A stretch of 5,363 nucleotides of DNA from Gammaproteobacteria bacterium (lineage in GTDB: Bacteria > Pseudomonadota > Gammaproteobacteria > UBA6429 > Thiohalophilaceae), in contig JAADGZ010000054.1 of the NCBI GenBank assembly GCA_013152045.1, positions 1 through 5,363 on the forward strand, in the 5' to 3' direction. Shown here one piece after another: positions 1 to 4,507 of the stretch. The stretch's first letter is position 1. Every line of letters starts with the position of its first letter. Both the position numbers and the translations under genes were made by a program. Below the pieces are notes generated by a model. It made no database searches, was not told the origin of the DNA, and saw nothing but the letters and a program-made list of their open reading frames with translations.

Positions 1-189
1 TAAAATACCTTGATCTCCTTCCAAAGCAGGCTTCCCTCCAACCGCACCAATTTTTCCATCTTTAACCACCTGTAGCTACTGGAGCTATAGGTTGCATAAA
101 GCGAGAAAGTTCATGTATAGCTCGGGCGATTGGGAAGGGGAGGGAGTAGGTGAAGGATGTTGTTTAATTCGGTAACTGTCACCGTAATT
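1..189 (+). repeat. Long intergenic repeat, copy A (5' end beyond window)
   Basis: This stretch is a near-identical match to 1818-2006, with about ten substitutions and one single-base gap by eye; its final part also matches 4128-4214. It contains a hairpin with arms 69-77 and 83-91 and loop ACTGG; the pairing is complete if one G-T wobble is allowed. A purine-rich tract follows (131-156), then the terminal motif at 164-189 with the core GGTAACTGTCACCG. No coding frame spans it. In the full arrangement at 1691-2006 a palindrome module comes first, so the missing left part probably lies just outside the window. Function is unknown; it behaves like an interspersed non-autonomous repeat. Confidence 0.85.
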
Positions 190-271
190 GCAAGCCCGGT
201 TGCGCGAAGATGAGATTGATGTTCAGCCCTATGGCTCTGCTGAAAAAGTTGATCCTGTTGGATTGAGTTAG
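188..271 (+). pseudogene. Possible 3' tail of an unrecognised gene, truncated by repeat
   Basis: Immediately after the TAA supplied by the repeat end (185-187) there is an open frame of 27 codons ending in TAG at 269-271. It reads like ordinary protein sequence at its end (DEIDVQPYGSAEKVDPVGLS) and has no start or ribosome binding site, so it would be the C-terminal stub of a gene whose front was replaced by the repeat. I do not recognise the family. A 27-codon open frame can easily arise by chance, and an overlapping frame (ATG at 208, 18 codons) reads differently, so this is only a suggestion. The arrangement parallels the resolvase stub at 2075-2248, which also starts right after a repeat. 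Confidence 0.2.
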
Positions 272-347
272 GCTATTTGCTGACTACACTCATTATTAGA
301 ATGTCTAAAATTTTAAGCTAGTAGGTTTTTGCATTCCAAAGCAAAAA

Positions 348-396
348 AAGGGGAGGGCGCAGGGGCTAATTAATTCGGTAACTGTCCACCGTAATT
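348..396 (+). repeat. Partial repeat copy: purine tract plus terminal motif
   Basis: This matches the last part of the long repeat (compare 4161-4214): AAGGGGAGGGCG, a shortened middle, then the terminal motif at 370-396. The motif carries one extra C (CTGTCCACCG instead of CTGTCACCG). It begins at an A-run that forms the right arm of a small hairpin (326-332 with 341-347). The copy ends 25 bases before the ribosome binding site of the HIT gene, so it probably sits in that gene's upstream region or leader. Confidence 0.75.
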
Positions 397-435
397 CAAA
401 GGGCGAGGTCGTAGGTCAACGAAAGGAAATGTGGA

Positions 436-858
436 ATGCCTGAAGAGAAGTTAAGATGCATATTTTGCAATGTCGATAAACGAAATCATATCCTCACAAA
501 TGAGGACGGCATAGTTTTATTAGATGATCCAGTGCGTCCCGGACATGTTCTCGTCGGAGGGCATGAGCATGGTTCTGGATTGTCAGATATATCACCTGAT
601 ACGGCCAGTTCGATTATGCGTCTAGCGAACAGAATGGCAAAAATTATTGTGAAAACCACCAACGCAGAGAAGGTTTATGTAGTAGCGGTAGGTGACAAAG
701 ACAAGCATTTTCATGTGCATCTGGTGCCCAAGATGGAGGAAGATCCTAAACTTGGCCCCTTCGTATTTGGCGAGAAGGGTTGGGTATCATTTATGCCCAA
801 TGAAGTGGAAGCCATTAAAGTAGAGAGAGTCACATCACTGCTAAAGGGCGAATCTTGA
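436..858 (+). CDS. HIT-family (histidine triad) nucleotide-binding hydrolase
   Basis: The 140-residue product has the histidine triad H91-F-H93-V-H95-L-V near the middle-to-end of the domain, the signature of cytosolic enzymes that hydrolyse or transfer nucleoside monophosphate groups; in the family the middle histidine (H93) is the nucleophile. An N-terminal C8-x2-C11 pair is typical of the zinc-carrying HIT subgroup. The segment D31-x3-RPGHVLV (31-40) matches the conserved region that places the nucleotide, and length is normal. The start ATG is preceded by GAAAGGA (421-427) at suitable spacing. The gene faces the histidine phosphatase, with 25 bases between stop codons and no obvious terminator. 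Substrate (ApnA-type dinucleotide, AMP-amine or other) cannot be read from sequence. Base composition (about 43% GC in sampled lines) is like that of the LysE gene. Confidence 0.9.
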   Translation: MPEEKLRCIFCNVDKRNHILTNEDGIVLLDDPVRPGHVLVGGHEHGSGLSDISPDTASSIMRLANRMAKIIVKTTNAEKVYVVAVGDKDKHFHVHLVPKMEEDPKLGPFVFGEKGWVSFMPNEVEAIKVERVTSLLKGES

Positions 859-883
859 ATTGCAAAAGTCCAAGGAGGTGGGT

Positions 884-1444
884 CTACCGCAAGATGGTTT
901 CTTCACCCGCTGACAGATGGAAGATGCAACCTTGATCTTTTGGAAGCTTCAATATTTCGGCCTGATCTAGGTTCATGCACAATCCCCGCAATACGATCGA
1001 CGTTGTACCGTGGGTTACAATAATTGCTGGCTCTACAATGTCTTTTAGGAATCTTCGCAAGCGGTCAGAAATCATTTCGAAGTCTTCACCCTTTGGACTT
1101 TTGAAATTCCATATTCCACTTTCAAACGAATAGTCGATCTGAGATTTTATCTCTTCACGTGTCGAACCCTCCCATTCGCCAAAATCAATTTCGCGCAGGC
1201 GGTCATCTAAAATCAAATCTTCATCTGACCCAAGAGCTAAGTGCGCAGTATGAACAGCTCGCCCTTGTGGGCTTGAGTATTTTTTTGAGGGCAGGTTTTG
1301 AACGGTTGCAAGCAACGCCCTTTGTTTCAGAGCTTGAGCTTGTCCGATTTCTGTCAAAGGAGAATCTTTGCGACCTTGAAACATTCCTTGCTGGTTCCAA
1401 ATTGTTTCGCCATGTCTCAAAATGTATAGGTCTGGGTGTTCCAA
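884..1444 (-). CDS. Histidine phosphatase, phosphoglycerate-mutase superfamily
   Basis: The 186-residue protein starts with the hallmark LRHGETIWN, where R10 and H11 bind phosphate and H11 would be the phosphorylated nucleophile. Further active-site elements follow in the expected order: SSPQGRAVHTA with R62, REIDFGEWEG with E85 as likely proton donor, and VTHGTTS with the second histidine H145. Length matches the short, cofactor-independent phosphatase branch (cobalamin-phosphatase, GpmB and fructose-bisphosphatase-like members) rather than glycolytic mutases of about 230-250 residues. The true substrate is not deducible. The start is TTG at 1444: an in-frame TGA lies six codons upstream, no other start precedes the RHG motif, and GAAGGGG (1461-1455 on this strand) can serve as ribosome binding site. 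It converges on the HIT gene; no operon partner is seen. Confidence 0.9.
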   Translation of the reverse strand: MEHPDLYILRHGETIWNQQGMFQGRKDSPLTEIGQAQALKQRALLATVQNLPSKKYSSPQGRAVHTAHLALGSDEDLILDDRLREIDFGEWEGSTREEIKSQIDYSFESGIWNFKSPKGEDFEMISDRLRRFLKDIVEPAIIVTHGTTSIVLRGLCMNLDQAEILKLPKDQGCIFHLSAGEETILR

Positions 1445-1604
1445 CGATGCAAAGCCCCTTCAACTAGTATTTTGTGAATGCTATTCTGCTATCCCATGGC
1501 AGGCAAGCCCCTGCGGCTTTATGCGCAGCGAAAGGTGGCTGTTCGACCAAACGCCCGCTCTAGGGAGCCCTAAAATTTTACTTACAGGTGCAGCATATGG
1601 ATGG
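1445..1604. other. Unassigned DNA upstream of phosphatase gene
   Basis: This 160-base stretch carries the 5' flank of the minus-strand phosphatase gene, including its likely ribosome binding site at 1455-1461. A small inverted repeat, GCAGG (1499-1503) with CCTGC (1510-1514), and the palindrome TAAAATTTTA (1571-1580) are visible. No convincing promoter hexamers, RNA gene or conserved reading frame were found; the plus-strand frame passing through it looks like noise. Confidence 0.4.
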
Positions 1605-1630
1605 AATTGCGGTGACAGTTACCGAATTAA
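1605..1630 (-). repeat. Terminal repeat motif, inverted copy
   Basis: This is the reverse complement of the motif that ends the long repeats: GGTGACAGTTACCGAATTAA here versus TTAATTCGGTAACTGTCACC elsewhere, with one change (GCGG for ACGG) next to the core. It is the only clear inverted copy in the window. With the direct copy at 1983-2006 it forms 24-base terminal inverted repeats around a segment of about 400 bp containing the palindrome module and long repeat, a MITE-like arrangement. No target-site duplication is evident outside the ends. Confidence 0.8.
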
Positions 1631-1690
1631 GTGTATGACATGTATTAGCAGAGAAGGTGATGGAGTTAATTTCGTATTCCGTAATTTTGC

Positions 1691-1817
1691 CCCACGCCGG
1701 TCATTATCGGGCTTGACCCGATAATCCAGCAACCTGCGTTGGCGGGTTAAAACTTCAACGACTATATTCTTCACTGCGCCAAGTCTTTGCGCTAAGAATC
1801 GGTTTCGCGAAAACCCG
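1691..1817 (+). repeat. Palindrome module, copy 1, with linker
   Basis: This module starts at CCCACGCC and has a second copy at 5233-5363. Its core is a perfect 9-base inverted repeat, ATTATCGGG (1703-1711) and CCCGATAAT (1717-1725), with loop CTTGA. A second stem follows: AACCTGC (1731-1737) with GCGGGTT (1742-1748), loop GTTG, one T-G wobble. The linker contains the palindrome TTTCGCGAAA (1803-1812). The CGGGCTTGACCCG style of palindrome is familiar from alphaproteobacterial intergenic repeats. It joins directly to the long repeat at 1818. Confidence 0.8.
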
Positions 1818-2006
1818 TAAAATACCTTGATCTCCTTCCAAAGCAGGCTTCCCTCCAACCGCCCCAATTTTTCCATCTTCAACCACCTATAGCTACTGGA
1901 GCTATAGGTTGCATAAAGCGAGAAAGTTCATGCTTGGCTCCGGGCGATTGGGAAGGGGAGGGAGTAGGTGAAGGATGTTGACTAATTCGGTAACTGTCAC
2001 CGTAAT
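1818..2006 (+). repeat. Long intergenic repeat, copy B (most complete)
   Basis: This is the full-length counterpart of 1-189, and its right half matches 4128-4214 with three differences in 86 bases. A perfect 9-bp hairpin has arms 1886-1894 and 1900-1908 with loop ACTGG. Longer-range pairing is possible: CTTCCC (1848-1853) with GGGAAG (1950-1955), and CGCCC (1860-1864) with GGGCG (1942-1946), enclosing the hairpin. The copy ends with the terminal motif at 1983-2006. No protein is encoded. It could be a mobile non-autonomous element or specify a structured transcript; the sequence alone does not decide. Confidence 0.85.
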
Positions 2007-2073
2007 CTCCGTAATCTAATTCGGTAACTGTCACCGTAATCCCACCGTAATCCACCGTAATCGCACCGTAATC
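2007..2073 (+). repeat. Extra terminal motif and decaying CACCGTAAT tandem
   Basis: After copy B there is a second full terminal motif (2017-2040), preceded by a short CCGTAATC scrap. Three more CACCGTAAT units then follow (2043-2051, 2053-2061, 2064-2072), separated by one or two bases, so CACCGTAAT occurs four times within 2032-2072. This looks like slippage or repeated end-joining of the motif's 3' end. A similar partial duplication follows the motif at 4201-4229. The last unit touches the resolvase relic. Confidence 0.85.
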
Positions 2074-2074
2074 T

Positions 2075-2248
2075 AAATTCGCTCTTTCAAAAACACAGGT
2101 TCGAATGGCCCCAGTAGCAATGGCAAATCGAGATACGTCGGTTGCTGATCTTTACAAAGAACTGGGCATAAGACCCGTCACCCTATACCGATATGTCGAT
2201 CCCAAGGGGAACCTGCGCGACCACGGGAAACACGTTCTCAGCCGGTAA
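2075..2248 (+). pseudogene. Serine recombinase (resolvase/invertase) 3' remnant
   Basis: The frame from 2075 to the TAA at 2246-2248 encodes 57 residues matching the C-terminal DNA-binding end of Tn3-type resolvases and invertases. It begins KFALSK, then a helix-turn-helix region (T21-S-V-A-D-L-Y-K-E-L-G-I-R-P-V-T-L-Y-R-Y, residues 21-40), then the usual closing VDPKGNLRDHGKHVL. Everything upstream, including the roughly 140-residue catalytic domain with its active serine, is missing: an in-frame TAA (2069-2071), supplied by the last CACCGTAAT unit, lies one codon before the homologous part. It is therefore a broken gene, its front lost by insertion or recombination at the repeat array. Full-length relatives are about 185-200 residues. 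It converges with the MarR gene, 47 bases between stop codons, and suggests a former transposon or integrative element. Confidence 0.85.
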
Positions 2249-2295
2249 TGGATAACGTTCTCGGGCAAATGAACCCTGTGCATGAGCGTCAGGCC

Positions 2296-2793
2296 TTAAC
2301 AGTCCAGCAAAGGCGGCGGCATCCGGCCAAATTCCAAATGGCGCGCAGGCTCGGCACCCTCAATACGTGCGCGCGCCTCGCCAAGAATCCTGACGAGTTG
2401 GGAGGTCTGTGGCGGGTCCAGATCCAGGCCCTTCAACCCCTCCAACACCACCTCTCGTACCAATGCCACGGCCTCCCGGCCCATGTCGGTCAGCGCGATC
2501 ATCACGCGCCGTTCATCTTCGGAGGAGCGGACACGGGATAGAACGCCGTAATCAGCCATCCGTTTGAGCAAAGGTGACAAGGTGCTCGATTCCATACCTG
2601 CATATTTGGAAAGTTCCGACACTGTCAGAGACCCGGCCTCCTCCAGTGCTGAAAGCACCACAAACTTTGGGTAAGTCATGCCCGTTTTGCCAAAAGCAAC
2701 CTTATAGAACCGGCTCAAGGCAAGGTTCATCGAATAGACGTTGAAGCACAGTAGCTGCTCCAGAGAATTGGGGTTGGATTGGTCATTCATCAT
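2296..2793 (-). CDS. MarR-family regulator, OhrR-like (peroxide/redox-sensing type)
   Basis: The 165-residue product is a winged-helix MarR repressor. Residues 11-46 (LEQLLCFNVYSMNLALSRFY then TGMTYPKFVVL) resemble OhrR, the organic-hydroperoxide sensor: C16 corresponds to its reactive cysteine, and Y20, Y30 and Y41 match its conserved tyrosine spacing. The helix-turn-helix lies at about 57-82 (TVSELSKYAGMESSTLSPLLKRM), and the wing carries D93-E-R-R. The only other cysteine is the last residue, C165. No Ohr peroxidase gene is adjacent; instead the gene is divergent from the exported hydrolase, which it probably controls along with itself. The start chosen is the first of two ATGs (2793; the other is at 2790). 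No good ribosome binding site precedes them, but TACAAT seven bases upstream would suit a leaderless transcript. GC is high (63% in one sampled line). Confidence 0.88.
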   Translation of the reverse strand: MMNDQSNPNSLEQLLCFNVYSMNLALSRFYKVAFGKTGMTYPKFVVLSALEEAGSLTVSELSKYAGMESSTLSPLLKRMADYGVLSRVRSSEDERRVMIALTDMGREAVALVREVVLEGLKGLDLDPPQTSQLVRILGEARARIEGAEPARHLEFGRMPPPLLDC

Positions 2794-2829
2794 CTGCGTA
2801 ATTGTATAGAAAACAAACAGAAACGGAAA
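2794..2829 (-). promoter_or_regulatory. Candidate promoter/operator of the MarR gene
   Basis: On the minus strand TACAAT (2806-2801) is a fair -10 box, with a weak TTTCCG (2829-2824) 17 bases upstream. The -10 ends seven bases before the ATG at 2793, which would put transcription start at or next to the start codon. The same site reads TATACAATTA, resembling one half of the AT-rich TACAATT-type operators known for OhrR, so autorepression is plausible. Only one good half-site is visible; the second arm is not convincing. Confidence 0.35.
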
Positions 2830-2897
2830 GGGTTGATTTTTATCATATTTAGTGCGAAAGATTCGTGCACAAACTATTATTTATGGAGCAATAACCA

Positions 2898-3860
2898 ATG
2901 ACCAACCTTACACGCCGCGCTTTCGGGGCTGTCGCGCTTGCTGCACCCGTCTTAATTTCCGGCACTGCCCCTCTGTTGGCGCAATCCGCCGCCCCCGCTG
3001 CTCATCCTGCATCGGTTTTCGGTGCCACCATCGGCGCTTACCGCGTCACCGCCCTGCTCGACGGCATCCTGCCAATGAGCACAGCATGGTTTCCTGGCGG
3101 CTCTCCGGACGCTTTTCAATCAGCGCTGGCAAAATCCGGTATTACCGGTGATTCCTTGCCCGCGCCCATTAACGCATTCTTGTTGCAATCCGATGACGCC
3201 ACAATCTTGGTCGATGCCGGTCTTGGCGGGCTAGATATGATGGGCCCAGGTTTTGGACAGATAAGCGCAGGTCTTACTGCTCTTGGCTTGGCACCATCCG
3301 ATATCGACACGCTTGTCATGACCCACGCACACGCTGATCACATTGGCGGCATGATTGGGGCAAACGGTGCCGCATTTCCCAATGCAGAACTGGTCGTGAC
3401 GGGAGCAGAGCACGCGTTCTGGACCGATGCCGGCATCATGGCCCAAGTCCCGGACGAAGTGAAAAGCGCATTCCAATTGGCTCAGGCTGTATTTGGCGCG
3501 TATGCAGGCCGGATTAAACTCGTTGAGAGCGGTGCAGAGATTGCGCCGGGCGTGACCATGGAAATCGTTCCGGGCCATACAATGGGCCACGCAGTTCTAC
3601 ATATCGACGGCGGCGACCGCCAACTGTTGATGGTGACTGACGCGGTCCACAGCATTGACCTTCAGACCGCGCTCCCTGAACAGGGCACCATGTTCGACAC
3701 TGATCCAGTTCTGGCAGCGCAGTCTCGTGTGCGTCTGTTTGACAGAGCCGCATCCGATAATATTTTGATCGCTGGCTGTCACGTACATTTTCCGGGCTTC
3801 GGGCGTATTGTTAGCGCGGACGAGGCCTATCGTTACGTCCCGGCCAGCATATTAAGCTGA
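2898..3860 (+). CDS. Tat-exported metallo-beta-lactamase-fold hydrolase (MPH/lactonase-like)
   Basis: The 320-residue protein begins with a twin-arginine signal peptide: T5-R-R-A-F-G, a hydrophobic stretch to about residue 23, and likely cleavage after A28 (PLLA/QS), so it should fold in the cytoplasm and act in the periplasm. The two-metal site is complete: T-H143-A-H145-A-D147-H148, P-G-H227-T, T-D248 and a final H295 in CHVHFPGFGR. The order and surroundings (NAFLL, LVDAGLGGL, AFPNAELVV, YRYVP near the end) resemble the methyl parathion hydrolase/OPHC2-like group, many of which are lactonases with incidental phosphotriesterase activity. The substrate here is unknown, and it is not a typical beta-lactamase. 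GGAG (2885-2888) precedes the ATG by nine bases. It is single, divergent from the MarR gene and ends at a strong terminator. GC content is 55-65% in sampled lines, above the flanking genes. Confidence 0.9.
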   Translation: MTNLTRRAFGAVALAAPVLISGTAPLLAQSAAPAAHPASVFGATIGAYRVTALLDGILPMSTAWFPGGSPDAFQSALAKSGITGDSLPAPINAFLLQSDDATILVDAGLGGLDMMGPGFGQISAGLTALGLAPSDIDTLVMTHAHADHIGGMIGANGAAFPNAELVVTGAEHAFWTDAGIMAQVPDEVKSAFQLAQAVFGAYAGRIKLVESGAEIAPGVTMEIVPGHTMGHAVLHIDGGDRQLLMVTDAVHSIDLQTALPEQGTMFDTDPVLAAQSRVRLFDRAASDNILIAGCHVHFPGFGRIVSADEAYRYVPASILS

Positions 3861-3881
3861 TCCGAAGATTTAGATTGACTA

Positions 3882-3918
3882 AACCCGGCGCGGTCAGCGC
3901 CGGGTTCGAGTATTTTTT
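3882..3918 (+). terminator. Intrinsic terminator after the hydrolase gene
   Basis: A perfect 10-bp GC-rich stem, AACCCGGCGC (3882-3891) with GCGCCGGGTT (3897-3906), closes a five-base loop, and a T-run (3913-3918) follows a few bases later. It begins 21 bases after the stop codon at 3858-3860, so the hydrolase transcript should end here and not run into the LysE gene. Confidence 0.85.
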
Positions 3919-4127
3919 GTACTCCACTGATGTCGCCTGAATTGTACTGCCCGCAAGAACTCATGGTAAACATCTCGCGCCCCGGATCGAGGTAATTTCC
4001 TGTTCACAGGCAATACGGGTTCGGTATCGGCTCCAGATACATTGATCCAAATGGAAATTTGAGAAACTACAGAAAACGTGTCCTATGCCCTTAGCGTAGG
4101 ATTTAGCACTCAGCCGGAGCAGACCCC
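3919..4127. other. Unassigned intergenic DNA with one hairpin
   Basis: No reading frame or RNA gene was recognised here. The one clear structure is TCCTATGC (4081-4088) with GCGTAGGA (4094-4101), an 8-bp stem with one T-G wobble and loop CCTTA. It is followed by only three Ts, so it is a poor terminator. It lies 27 bases before the next repeat copy. Confidence 0.4.
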
Positions 4128-4229
4128 AGAAAGTTCATGCTTGGCTCCGGGCGATTGGGAAGGGGAGGGCGTAGGTGAAGGGTGTTGATTAATTCGGTAA
4201 CTGTCACCGTAATTTCTGTCACCGTAATT
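4128..4229 (+). repeat. Long repeat, copy C (right half) with duplicated tail
   Basis: Bases 4128-4214 match 1921-2006 of copy B with three substitutions; the left half, including the ACTGG hairpin, is absent. The terminal motif is at 4189-4214, and its last 14 bases (CTGTCACCGTAATT) are repeated at 4216-4229, one base later. This is the same kind of tail multiplication as at 2007-2073. The abrupt left boundary at AGAAAGTTCATGC suggests truncation or a separate module border. The copy lies in the gap between the hydrolase terminator and the LysE gene. Confidence 0.85.
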
Positions 4230-4242
4230 CAAACTCAATCTT

Positions 4243-4364
4243 CACGATCTTTGCAGGAAATAAGCCGTGTGCTGGCATTTAGCGTCGGATGAAATCTGGA
4301 TTGCGGTGAAGAAATTATAATTACGTGCCACCGCAAGTCCAATATTCCATTATACTAGATCGTG
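4243..4364. other. Nested inverted repeats, possible structured RNA or small element
   Basis: An outer pair, CACGATCT (4243-4250) and AGATCGTG (4357-4364), encloses an inner pair, GGATTGCGGTG (4298-4308) and CACCGCAAGTCC (4329-4340), which forms 11 base pairs with one bulged G. The 20-base inner loop contains the palindrome AATTATAATT. The arm TTGCGGTGA resembles the inverted terminal motif at 1608-1615, so this may be a decayed repeat remnant rather than a functional RNA. No promoter or terminator was identified for it. Confidence 0.3.
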
Positions 4365-4441
4365 CCAAGCTTAGAATTTGGTTGTAGACTGTGCCACAAG
4401 GAGCTAGAGGTTTGGTAGACATGTCGGTTGTGTCTCGCTTT

Positions 4442-4471
4442 TTGACCTTTAACACTTTGATTTAATGATAT
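4442..4471 (+). promoter_or_regulatory. Candidate promoter of the LysE-type gene
   Basis: TTGACC (4442-4447) is a good -35 match, and TGATAT (4466-4471) follows after 18 bases inside an AT-rich stretch. That gives a leader of roughly 30 bases before the ATG at 4508. The -10 assignment is uncertain because several overlapping AT-rich hexamers are possible. Confidence 0.35.
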
Positions 4472-4507
4472 ATTTTTGAATCAAGCTTTAAGTGAAAGTC
4501 CAATCTC

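Noticed and set aside
233..268. GGCTCTGCTGAAAAAGTTGA as an insertion-sequence end
   Set aside because: It looks loosely like some IS termini, but no matching inverted end or transposase is present in the window.
326..347. TTTTTGC/GCAAAAA hairpin as a terminator
   Set aside because: The stem is AT-rich, the loop is eight bases and no T-run follows on either strand in the right place.
1159..1467. Plus-strand frame of about 100 codons opposite the phosphatase
   Set aside because: It lies antisense to a protein with complete active-site motifs and shows no family features.
1422..1724. Plus-strand frame of 100 codons across the phosphatase 5' end and the repeats
   Set aside because: It runs through the inverted terminal motif and the palindrome module and has no ribosome site or protein-like pattern.
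2032..2072. CACCGTAAT units as a small CRISPR-like array
   Set aside because: Units are nine bases with gaps of one or two bases, no spacers and no cas genes; they are partial copies of the terminal motif.
2248..2541. Plus-strand frame of 97 codons starting at the resolvase stop
   Set aside because: It is antisense to the MarR gene over most of its length and has no recognisable motif.
3231..3590. Minus-strand frame of 119 codons inside the hydrolase gene
   Set aside because: It is antisense to the metal-binding motifs of a clear family member; high GC makes such frames common.
2898..3860. Calling the metallo-hydrolase a beta-lactamase or resistance gene
   Set aside because: The fold is shared, but sequence surroundings and the final HxHFPGFGR motif point to the MPH/lactonase-like group.
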